Part shown: positions 1 through 6,124 of the stretch, one piece after another
Layout of the letters: the number at the start of each line of letters is the position of its first letter
How positions within the stretch are numbered: position 1 is the first letter of the stretch
NCBI GenBank assembly: GCA_029862725.1
Contig: JAOTWT010000030.1
Location: forward strand, 1 to 14,073
Length of the DNA: 14,073 nt
Source: Acidobacteriota bacterium
GTDB taxonomy: Bacteria; Acidobacteriota; Blastocatellia; Pyrinomonadales; Pyrinomonadaceae
Direction of reading: 5' to 3'
Translations under genes and position numbers: made by a program
Notes under the pieces: model-generated
Seen by the model: only the letters and a program-made list of their open reading frames with translations
What the model was told of the DNA's origin: nothing
Databases searched by the model: none

Positions 1-1
1 T

Positions 2-604
2 TCGATCGATGACTCGTCCGACCTGCAGACTTTGCTTCTGCCGCAGGACGTGAATAATTTTGCAGCCGAGCGTTCGGATTCGCTTTTCGATCAGCGTCAC
101 CGGTTTGTGTTTAGCGGGCTTGTTTCTTCTCCACAGGGCTGGAGATCGAGCGACGAAACCTGGAAGAAGATATTCGCCGATTTCACTATCGCGCCGATTA
201 TCGAAATCTCTTCGGGCCGGCCGTTTAACATCATTACCAACGCGGACACCAACAACGACCAGTCGAGTCAAACCGACCGTCCAAACGTCGATTCGAACGG
301 AGTCCTTACGATTCCGGGACCCTTCCAATCGGGTAACCTGGGGCGTAACCGCGGCATCACGCATTCCTATGCGAGTGTTGATCTCCGGTTGATCCGCGCA
401 TTCCGCTTTGGAGAACGATTCAGGATCGACTTGATCGGCGAGGTTTTCAACCTCTTTAACCGGTTTAATGAAGGTTCGGCGTCTCCTTTTATTTCTGATG
501 TAAACGAATTCGGACAACGAGACAGCGGCGGAAGGTACTTCAGCCGGCCGACCGCATCGTTCGATCCGAGACAATTCCAGCTCGGAGCGAAGTTTACATT
601 CTAA
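2..604 (+). CDS. TonB-dependent receptor, Oar-like, C-terminal fragment (5' end outside window)
   Basis: The frame is open from the first full codon to TAA at 602-604, so this is the last ~200 residues of a larger protein; no start is in view. The stretch reading SSGRPFNIITNADTNNDQ...TDRPN, followed by GNLGRNRG and then SYASVDLRLIRAFRFGERFRI and a GEVFNLFNRFN strand, is the usual end of the large carboxypeptidase-regulatory/Oar-like TonB-dependent receptors abundant in Acidobacteriota. The protein ends in KFTF; a terminal aromatic residue is typical of outer-membrane beta-barrels handled by the BAM machinery. In this family the barrel takes up large substrates (glycans, peptides) or serves as a surface protein, energised by TonB-ExbBD; the substrate cannot be read from this fragment. 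It is closed by a terminator 23 nt downstream, so it is not co-transcribed with the next gene. The family call is fairly sure; specificity is unknown. Confidence 0.82.
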   Translation, partial: SIDDSSDLQTLLLPQDVNNFAAERSDSLFDQRHRFVFSGLVSSPQGWRSSDETWKKIFADFTIAPIIEISSGRPFNIITNADTNNDQSSQTDRPNVDSNGVLTIPGPFQSGNLGRNRGITHSYASVDLRLIRAFRFGERFRIDLIGEVFNLFNRFNEGSASPFISDVNEFGQRDSGGRYFSRPTASFDPRQFQLGAKFTF

Positions 605-626
605 ACTTAGTCAGGCGGCATGAATT

Positions 627-660
627 GAGACCGGACCCCCGTGGCCCGGTCTCTTTTTTT
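627..660 (+). terminator. Rho-independent terminator after the TonB receptor gene
   Basis: A perfect 8-bp stem, GAGACCGG (627-634) with CCGGTCTC (646-653), has an 11-nt loop and is followed directly by seven T (654-660). It sits 23 nt after the receptor stop and ends just before the ctlX promoter region, so it separates the two transcripts. Confidence 0.9.
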
Positions 661-678
661 GTGCCGGATATTGCGTGT

Positions 679-684
679 TAGAAT
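679..684 (+). promoter_or_regulatory. Candidate -10 box (TAGAAT) for a leaderless ctlX transcript
   Basis: TAGAAT ends 8 nt before the ATG at 693, so transcription would begin at or next to the start codon. No Shine-Dalgarno precedes this ATG, which fits a leaderless mRNA. A -35 element is weak: the best 17-nt-spaced hexamer is TTTTTG at 656-661, inside the T-tract of the preceding terminator. The box is seen; its use is inference. Confidence 0.35.
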
Positions 685-692
685 CGACGGCG

Positions 693-1595
693 ATGAGTAT
701 TCCAGCTTCACGAATATTGATGGTCAGGCCGTCGAACTTCTCTTTTAATCCGCAAACTGCTGAAAGCAATGCCTTTCAGAGAGATCCCGGATTCGGAACC
801 GAGGAAATAAACCGCCGTGCTCGGGAAGAGTTCGAAAAAATGTTAGAGGAACTGGAGAAGCTGGATATCGATGTCGAAGTAATCGATGAGCCACCCGGAA
901 CCGGGACACCCGACGCGGTTTTTCCAAACAACGTTTTCTCGACGCATCCTGATGGAACAATCTGCATATACCCGATGGAGGCTCCCGCAAGAAGGCGCGA
1001 GCGTGCTATCACAGTCCCTCGGCTTAAAGGAAGCCGCTATCAGAAATGTCTCGATCTTTCTGGATTCGAGTCCAAGGATATGTTCCTGGAAGGAACAGGT
1101 AGCCTTGTGCTCGATCAGGAACACAAGATTGCCTTCGCATGCATTTCATCGCGCACGAGTCCGGCACTTGTCGACACCTGGTGCGAACGGATGTCTTACG
1201 AGGCCTTCACTTTTTCCGCGTGCGACAGAAACGGAAACCCGATTTATCATACCAATGTGATGATGTGCCTTGGCGGTGAATTCGCAGTAGCATGCCTCGA
1301 GTCGATCGTCGACATGGACGAAAGGACCCGCTTTATTGAAAAGATTCGCCAAACAGATCGCGAACTGATCGAGATCTCGTTTGACCAAATGTACGCTTTT
1401 GCCGGAAATATGTTGGAGATTTCATCCAGGGGAGGAATCCGAACGCTCGTCATGTCGAAGACGGCCAAGCGCTCGCTCGTTCCGGAACAGATTGAAAAGC
1501 TAAGTGCCTATGCACGGATCGCGGATTTTGACATCGGAACGATCGAAACCTGCGGAGGCGGCTCGGTTCGCTGCATGATCGCCGAATTGTTTTAG
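693..1595 (+). CDS. ctlX: CtlX-type citrulline/arginine hydrolase (amidinotransferase fold)
   Basis: A 300-aa protein of the guanidino-group-modifying superfamily, closest by motif to the CtlX (citrulline ureidase / arginine deiminase-related) family, which in Francisella hydrolyses citrulline to ornithine, ammonia and CO2. Visible signatures: N-terminal MVRPSNFSFNPQTAESNAFQ (family hallmark), PNNVFSTHPDG near residue 80, FLEGTGSLV with Glu133, YHTNVMMCLGG with the probable catalytic His186, and the C-terminal GGGSVRCMIAELF with the nucleophile Cys294 seven residues from the end. Length matches the family (~300). I chose ATG 693, not the in-frame GTG at 675, because the family begins just before the RPxxF motif and a TAGAAT box ends 8 nt upstream. 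It is probably cytoplasmic (no signal peptide). queG follows after 39 nt. Family is confident; the exact substrate (citrulline, arginine or a derivative) is inferred. Confidence 0.88.
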   Translation: MSIPASRILMVRPSNFSFNPQTAESNAFQRDPGFGTEEINRRAREEFEKMLEELEKLDIDVEVIDEPPGTGTPDAVFPNNVFSTHPDGTICIYPMEAPARRRERAITVPRLKGSRYQKCLDLSGFESKDMFLEGTGSLVLDQEHKIAFACISSRTSPALVDTWCERMSYEAFTFSACDRNGNPIYHTNVMMCLGGEFAVACLESIVDMDERTRFIEKIRQTDRELIEISFDQMYAFAGNMLEISSRGGIRTLVMSKTAKRSLVPEQIEKLSAYARIADFDIGTIETCGGGSVRCMIAELF

Positions 1596-1624
1596 CCTTG
1601 TGATCCAGGGGGTTGGGTCGTTTC

Positions 1625-1628
1625 GGAG
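1625..1628 (+). promoter_or_regulatory. Shine-Dalgarno supporting a TTG start for queG
   Basis: GGAG lies 6 nt before TTG 1635. There is no ATG near the expected N-terminus, and the protein from this TTG begins with the normal short helix of QueG, so the site decides the start. Confidence 0.7.
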
Positions 1629-1634
1629 AACCAT

Positions 1635-2606
1635 TTGAATAAAGCGGAACTTACAGATCGGCTTCGCAAGAAGGCTTTCGAAATTGGATTCGACAAGGTC
1701 GGTATCGTACCGCCCGAAAGGCTCACACCGGAAGGTGACCAACTCGGCGAATGGCTGGAGGGGGGATATCAAGGGGAAATGAAGTGGCTGGAAAAAGAGC
1801 CGGAAAAGCGTGCGGATCCGCTGGTCCTTTTTCCTTCAGTCAGATCGGTGATCTCGCTTGCGGTCAATTATTACAGCCCCGAAGAACACTCGCACGACCC
1901 TTCAACGGGAAAGATCTCCCGCTATGCCTGGGGCGACGACTATCACCATGTGATCGATCGGAAATTACGGCAGCTGCTCGACTGGATAAAAACCGAGGTA
2001 CCGGACGCAACCGGGAAAGTCTGTGTCGATACTGCTCCGATAATGGACAAGGCATGGGCTGTTCGCGCGGGCCTGGGTTGGTTGGGCAAGCACACCAACG
2101 TTATCACCAAAGAATTCGGCTCGTGGGTGTTTCTCGCAGAAATCCTGACGGACGCGGAATTTAGTTTTGACGCGGAATTAATGGAGGACCACTGCGGCAG
2201 CTGCACGGAGTGTCTCGACGCATGTCCGACGCAGGCGATTACCGAGCCCTATTTGGTTGACTCCAATCTATGCATATCTTACGCTACCATTGAACTGCGT
2301 TCCCCAGAACTGCCGAAAAACATAGCCGGCAGCCTCAATGGCTGGCTTTACGGTTGCGACATTTGCCAGGATGTCTGCCCTTGGAATCGATTCCAAAAAA
2401 CGACCCGCGAAACCGGCTTTAAACCGCGCCCCCATAATGTTTCACCTTTTGTAGATGACGTGCTGACGTTTACTCACGAAGAATATGTTGAGAGATTTCG
2501 CAAGAGTGCCGTCAAAAGAGCCAAGCTGAGCGGGCTTAAGCGAAATGCGGCGGCACTGAAGAAGTCGGGCACGAATGAAAGTTGTATGGAGAATGGAGAT
2601 GATTAA
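1635..2606 (+). CDS. queG: Epoxyqueuosine reductase QueG
   Basis: QueG is a cytoplasmic cobalamin- and iron-sulfur-dependent enzyme that reduces epoxyqueuosine to queuosine at the tRNA wobble position (His, Asn, Asp, Tyr tRNAs), the last step of Q synthesis. The 323-aa product shows the N-terminal cobalamin-binding part with SLAVNYY (about residue 75), the active-site segment VDTAPIMDKAWAVRAGLGW with Asp132 (equivalent of E. coli Asp134), a ferredoxin-like cluster motif C187-G-S-C190-T-E-C193-x3-C197-P, and a second set C213 plus C241-x2-C244-x3-C248-P-W. All ligands are present, so it should be functional. It is shorter than the 370-390 aa forms because the C-terminal HEAT-like tail is missing, as in many bacteria. 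It starts at TTG with a good Shine-Dalgarno and its stop overlaps the next start by 8 nt. No other queuosine gene is in view. Confidence 0.96.
   Translation: MNKAELTDRLRKKAFEIGFDKVGIVPPERLTPEGDQLGEWLEGGYQGEMKWLEKEPEKRADPLVLFPSVRSVISLAVNYYSPEEHSHDPSTGKISRYAWGDDYHHVIDRKLRQLLDWIKTEVPDATGKVCVDTAPIMDKAWAVRAGLGWLGKHTNVITKEFGSWVFLAEILTDAEFSFDAELMEDHCGSCTECLDACPTQAITEPYLVDSNLCISYATIELRSPELPKNIAGSLNGWLYGCDICQDVCPWNRFQKTTRETGFKPRPHNVSPFVDDVLTFTHEEYVERFRKSAVKRAKLSGLKRNAAALKKSGTNESCMENGDD
2588..2592 (+). promoter_or_regulatory. Shine-Dalgarno inside the end of queG, for the SH3-domain gene
   Basis: GGAGA lies 6 nt before ATG 2599 and within the last codons of queG. It selects 2599 over the in-frame ATGs at 2575 and 2593 and implies translational coupling. 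Confidence 0.65.
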
Positions 2607-3600
2607 GAAAATTGCAATCACAGCCGCGGCGGTCTTCTTAACTGCGGTTTCTGTTTCGAATGTTTCACCACAATCCGATCCACAGCCGGAATCGGCAAAA
2701 ACAAACGCGCGGCGCATTATCGTGTCCGTGATCAACGGCCGGGTGCGAAGTGCCCCAAACCTGAACGGTAAAATACTGCAGGAATCAGTACTCGGAACCC
2801 AGTTTACCGCGGTCTCGGAGGAAAATGGGTGGGAAAAGATTGAATTCGGAAGAAACGTCGGTGGCGAGCAGGAGCACGCCTGGATCTCAAAATCAATCAC
2901 CGAGGAATACGACAGCAAGAATCCGGGTGTTCAGTTTCAAAAGTTTGCTCAGAGATACCTGACCCGGAAGCAGCTTAGCTTCGCCCACGCCAGGCAACTC
3001 TTCGAGGTATTACCTTCCGCAGCCGATGATGCAAAGACGTTCGAGGTTGGCGGTGACCTGCGTTTGAAAAGTCTGATCGCGCTCTCGAAAGCGCTCAAGG
3101 CGATCCCATTCGGCAAACAGGACAATTCACCCTATAAGGAATTTCTGGCGAAGTATTCGGGCGACGTCGCTTATTCCGAGCCCGCGGGAGAGTGGTACGT
3201 CAGGTCGCAGCGTTTCTGGGAACTCCATGAAAGATACAAGACCCACAATGTGGGCGAAATCATCGCCTGGCGTGCCGCTGGCAATCCGATACCCGGCGAG
3301 TGCGAGGGATACATCAACTGCTATCTATATGCTCTACGCGCAACCGAGGGCGAATACCTGAATTTCTATCCGAACGGAAAATTCAGTAAGCAGGCGGTAC
3401 AAAATATCAACGCAATGCTCCAACCGATCGTTTCGGATGTCCGGACAAAGACGGTCTATTACACCACCAGCGACATCAGCGACCGCGCCGAATTCAATAC
3501 GATGCTGGCCGAACTCCGCAAGATTGTTTCCCGAACGCCCTTTGTCGAAAAGCAGTTGGTTCTTCAACAAATCGATCAAATTGCGGAAGGTTATCGATAA
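2599..3600 (+). CDS. Exported protein with N-terminal bacterial SH3 domain
   Basis: A 333-aa protein. Residues 1-25 form a typical Sec signal peptide: two Lys, then a hydrophobic AAAVFLTAVSVS core and a likely cleavage near the SPQS segment. Residues 39-102 match a bacterial SH3 domain: VINGRVRSAPNLNGKIL, then LGTQFTAVSEENGWEKIEF and AWISKSI give the expected strand order, with the RSAPN turn and the GW-x-KI strand. Such domains usually bind peptidoglycan or peptides in the envelope. Residues from about 110 to the end are mostly helical and unrecognised; two Cys flank a Gly-Tyr-Ile turn (CEGYINCYLYALRA) and could form a disulfide after export. The start was set by the Shine-Dalgarno at 2588-2592; it overlaps queG by 8 nt, although no functional link with queuosine is evident. 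No catalytic motif is visible. Confidence 0.82.
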   Translation: MIKKIAITAAAVFLTAVSVSNVSPQSDPQPESAKTNARRIIVSVINGRVRSAPNLNGKILQESVLGTQFTAVSEENGWEKIEFGRNVGGEQEHAWISKSITEEYDSKNPGVQFQKFAQRYLTRKQLSFAHARQLFEVLPSAADDAKTFEVGGDLRLKSLIALSKALKAIPFGKQDNSPYKEFLAKYSGDVAYSEPAGEWYVRSQRFWELHERYKTHNVGEIIAWRAAGNPIPGECEGYINCYLYALRATEGEYLNFYPNGKFSKQAVQNINAMLQPIVSDVRTKTVYYTTSDISDRAEFNTMLAELRKIVSRTPFVEKQLVLQQIDQIAEGYR

Positions 3601-3620
3601 ATAGCACAAACGTGATTACC

Positions 3621-3645
3621 TGAGCCCCGCCTTGGCGGGGTCTCA
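3621..3645 (+). terminator. Strong hairpin, possible terminator without an adjacent T-tract
   Basis: TGAGCCCCGCC pairs with GGCGGGG-T-CTCA (one bulged T, very tight loop) 20 nt after the SH3 gene stop. The arms are GC-rich and nearly perfect, but no run of T follows directly. It most likely stabilises or ends the upstream mRNA and isolates the pilin operon; alternatively it is a repeat-type hairpin. Confidence 0.5.
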
Positions 3646-3673
3646 CTGTGTTCATAAATATTTTTCAACAATT

Positions 3674-3708
3674 TTGAAAAACGTTGTTGATTGTTGATAT
3701 ACTATACT
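3674..3708 (+). promoter_or_regulatory. Sigma70-type promoter of the minor-pilin operon
   Basis: TTGAAA (3674-3679), 18-nt spacer, TATACT (3698-3703). A second TATACT overlaps at 3703-3708. The local sequence is AT-rich, unlike its surroundings. This leaves an untranslated leader of about 60 nt before ATG 3769, containing a small GCGCC/GGCGC hairpin (3716-3720 with 3735-3739). It is the best promoter match in the window. Confidence 0.6.
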
Positions 3709-3768
3709 CGGGAATGCGCCATCGCCTTTTGGGCGGCGCTTTCCTACCGCACACGCTTGGAAACGGGA

Positions 3769-4446
3769 ATGAAGAAACCGGACTCAAAAAATGAACAGGG
3801 ATTTTCCCTGATCGAATTGCTGATCGTGGTTCTTGTGGTCACGATCCTATCTCTGATGGCTTATAGGACGTTCGCCGGTAACACCCTATTTGAGGCAGAC
3901 CACCGTGCATATGTCGTCATGGACATGATAAAGGAAGCGAGACAGCGGGCGATAACGCAGCAGGAAACGCTCCGTGTCGAGATAAACAGAGACAAGAATA
4001 CGGTCCGTCTCATTAACGAGAACGATCCCGGAGACGAGACGGACGACGTCGAGCTAAAGAGTTATAACCTTGCGGGTACGACGATCGTAAACTACGACGG
4101 CCCGCCCGCCAATCAGGCGGCGGCCCCGGTTGAGCCGACCCCGGTACCTTCGCTTCAGTTTAAAGCCAGTGTTTATCCGTCAAGCCTTTCCGACCAGGTT
4201 GCTACGCTTCGTTTCTTACGCAACGGCAACGTCGTAGACGCAGGATCAAACGCAGTTGGCGACAATTCCGTAGTTACTGGCGCGACGATCTACTTTTGGA
4301 TGCCAAAACCCTTAAACGGAGGATGGAGCGCCGATGAGGGAAGAATTATCCGCGCGATAACAATTCTTGGGAATTCAGGGTCGGCAAGGTTTTGGAAATG
4401 TCCCGTGTCGGAAGTCGACGGGCAGTGTTCGGAGTGGCAGCAATAA
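3769..4446 (+). CDS. GspH/FimT-like minor pilin (pseudopilin)
   Basis: A 225-aa prepilin and first gene of the four-gene minor-pilin operon. The N-terminus carries a class III leader, NEQG|FSLIELLIVVLVVTILSLM: cleavage by PilD prepilin peptidase would be after Gly11, with the conserved Glu at mature position 5 (Glu16) and an N-methylated Phe12. The hydrophobic helix is the membrane and filament-packing segment. The helical stretch HRAYVVMDMIKEARQRAITQQETLRVEIN is the typical GspH/FimT alpha-beta transition. The C-terminus has two Cys (KCPVSEVDGQC) that probably form the D-loop disulfide. FimT/FimU-type minor pilins help prime type IV pilus assembly, and FimT in some species binds DNA for uptake. 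ATG 3769 is preferred to upstream in-frame starts because those add 26 residues before the leader and fall on the promoter. Its position fits FimT/FimU. Confidence 0.88.
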   Translation: MKKPDSKNEQGFSLIELLIVVLVVTILSLMAYRTFAGNTLFEADHRAYVVMDMIKEARQRAITQQETLRVEINRDKNTVRLINENDPGDETDDVELKSYNLAGTTIVNYDGPPANQAAAPVEPTPVPSLQFKASVYPSSLSDQVATLRFLRNGNVVDAGSNAVGDNSVVTGATIYFWMPKPLNGGWSADEGRIIRAITILGNSGSARFWKCPVSEVDGQCSEWQQ

Positions 4447-4468
4447 AGCCGTTTTAGGTGGAAGGCAT

Positions 4469-5023
4469 ATGATACAGCCAAAGAATCAATCCGGATTCTC
4501 CTACCTTGAGGTAATGATCGCAATAACGATCTTGACGATCGGGATAATGGCGCAGCTGACGGCGCTTTCCTTTAGCATGCTTCGGGCAACCGAGTCCGAG
4601 AGCAGAAACGCTGCAAGACAAATAGCCGCGTCGACGATCGAATCGATTTTTGCCGCGAGAGATCTTGGCAACGCAAATGGAATCAATAACTGGGACGCGA
4701 TCAACCTTAACACCGTTAATCCCAATGGCATTTTTGTCGCCGGACGGCGGCCGATACGCGAAGATTCAGGTATAGACGGTATTACGGGTACCGCCGACGA
4801 CGCATGTGCGGCCGGCACGAATTGTACGGTAGGCGGTTATACAAATACGAGTGCGTTGGTCGATGGGCTCGAACGTGAAATTGTAATCACCGATATTGTC
4901 GAAACGGGAATACCGGAGATCAGAAAGCGCCGCATCGAGGTAAGGATTCGGTATTTTGTCGGACAGCTGGAGCGCGAAGAAGTCTTGTCGACGATCGTTG
5001 CCGATTTGCCGTTTTATGAATGA
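4469..5023 (+). CDS. PilV-like minor pilin
   Basis: A 184-aa prepilin with leader NQSG|FSYLEVMIAITILTIGIMAQ: cleavage after Gly9, Glu at mature position 5 (Glu14), Tyr at +3 instead of the usual Leu/Thr. After the helix comes ESRNAARQIAASTIESIFAARDL, the pattern of PilV/GspI-type proteins, and then a small globular domain with DGLEREIVITDI and RKRRIEVRIRYF strands. PilV-type proteins sit in the pilus tip-priming complex. The start at 4469 follows the purine-rich GGTGGAAGG and lies 22 nt after the preceding stop; an upstream in-frame extension into the previous gene would place the leader more than 40 residues in and is rejected. The DSGIDGITGTADDA segment is a variable loop often seen in PilV-like proteins of Acidobacteriota-like genomes (my inference). 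The only Cys pair is CAAGTNC. Confidence 0.85.
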   Translation: MIQPKNQSGFSYLEVMIAITILTIGIMAQLTALSFSMLRATESESRNAARQIAASTIESIFAARDLGNANGINNWDAINLNTVNPNGIFVAGRRPIREDSGIDGITGTADDACAAGTNCTVGGYTNTSALVDGLEREIVITDIVETGIPEIRKRRIEVRIRYFVGQLEREEVLSTIVADLPFYE

Positions 5024-5037
5024 CGGAAGGTCAAAAT

Positions 5038-6108
5038 ATGACTGAGAAAACATTCGAAATCTCAAAACCCGAAGGTGAACAAGGCTTTTCATTGATCGAG
5101 ATCATGATCGGGCTTGTGATCTTTTTAGTCGTTATGGCCGCGATTTTCGGCGTATTCAGAATCGGACTGATAACAAGGAATTCGCTGAATAACCGTTCGG
5201 AAACCGTTGGGAATGCCCGTACCGCCGTGAACGCGGTCGGACGTGAAGCAGTCAACGCGGGTCTTGGTTATTCGCGGGTCGGCAGCATCGTTCCCGATGA
5301 TTTCGCAAACGATCTTCTTGGAATACCGAAAGACCCCGGCAATGTGCGTGACATGTTCACCGGCGTGATGGCAGGAGACGAGATCAATGAGAGCGACCTT
5401 TCACTCAGCGGGCAAAAGAATGATGTCATCTCTTTTATTTACCGGGATCTGAATTTCAACGGCGGGGAACCTATCATCATAATTGACGCGACCATATCCG
5501 GCAACAATGTGGTTTTGGATACCGGCGTTGACGGATGCGTGAGCTGCAAAAAATACGATGTATTTCTTGTAGAAGCGGCAGACGGAAGTCAGGCTCTCGC
5601 GATCGCAACAAACATAGCCTCTAATCGATACGTGACCCTTGGTACAAGCGACCCCCTCAACTTAAACGTCAGTACCTCAGGTAATGTCGAAAGCCGGAGT
5701 ATTCTGACCAAATGCCAGGTCGGAGAAACTTCTCACTGTTTCGACTACAACCCGCGTGCGACTGCAAAAAGGGTTTTTCTTACGAGTTACAGCGTTAATG
5801 GCGCCGGCACCCTGGTCAGGACAATATACGGAAATAATACGGGCGCGCCCGGACCCCAGCAGATTCAGACACAGCCGCTTTCGTATGGTGTCCAGCGATT
5901 CCAGGTTCGTTATCTGATGCAGGATGGAACGATGTCCAATGATCCTTCCCAGGGAAACACCCTTCAGTCGAAGATGAATGAGGTTGTTCAAGTGGAAATC
6001 AAAATCACGATCAGGGTCGAGGGAAACGAACAGGGCACGACCAACTCCGAGATCATCAATCTCACTTCAACTTTCAGCACACGGAATCTACGGTACAGCG
6101 TTGAATAG
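5038..6108 (+). CDS. PilW-like minor pilin
   Basis: A 356-aa prepilin; leader GEQG|FSLIEIMIGLVIFLVVMAAIF has cleavage after Gly16 and Glu at mature position 5 (Glu21). The body continues NARTAVNAVGREAVNAGLGYSR, the hallmark PilW/GspJ-type helix, then a long beta-rich domain with two short Cys pairs (DGCVSCKK and KCQVGETSHC) and GVQRFQVRYLMQDG near the end, the typical PilW C-terminal strand. In the canonical order FimU-PilV-PilW-PilX, PilW links the tip subunits. I prefer ATG 5038, with GGAAGG 7 nt upstream, to ATG 5020, which overlaps the pilV stop as ATGA; both are in frame and differ by six residues. The gap to the next gene is 16 nt, so one mRNA is likely. Probable inner membrane, then pilus. 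Confidence 0.86.
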   Translation: MTEKTFEISKPEGEQGFSLIEIMIGLVIFLVVMAAIFGVFRIGLITRNSLNNRSETVGNARTAVNAVGREAVNAGLGYSRVGSIVPDDFANDLLGIPKDPGNVRDMFTGVMAGDEINESDLSLSGQKNDVISFIYRDLNFNGGEPIIIIDATISGNNVVLDTGVDGCVSCKKYDVFLVEAADGSQALAIATNIASNRYVTLGTSDPLNLNVSTSGNVESRSILTKCQVGETSHCFDYNPRATAKRVFLTSYSVNGAGTLVRTIYGNNTGAPGPQQIQTQPLSYGVQRFQVRYLMQDGTMSNDPSQGNTLQSKMNEVVQVEIKITIRVEGNEQGTTNSEIINLTSTFSTRNLRYSVE

Positions 6109-6124
6109 GGCCGGGGTGTTTAAT

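Noticed and set aside
675..692. GTG start at 675 for the CtlX-type gene
   Set aside because: It adds six residues before the family's usual N-terminus, has no Shine-Dalgarno, and overlaps the probable -10 box at 679-684.
2442..2918. Antisense ORF of 158 codons across the queG-SH3 junction
   Set aside because: It spans two well-supported sense genes, with no start signal or recognisable domain.
3691..3768. N-terminal extension of the first pilin from TTG 3691
   Set aside because: It would put 26 residues before an already complete class III leader and covers the promoter -10 region.
5978..6124. Open frame upstream of the PilX-like ATG, inside pilW
   Set aside because: It is the out-of-frame shadow of pilW; ATG 6125 has a good Shine-Dalgarno and sits just before the PilX leader.
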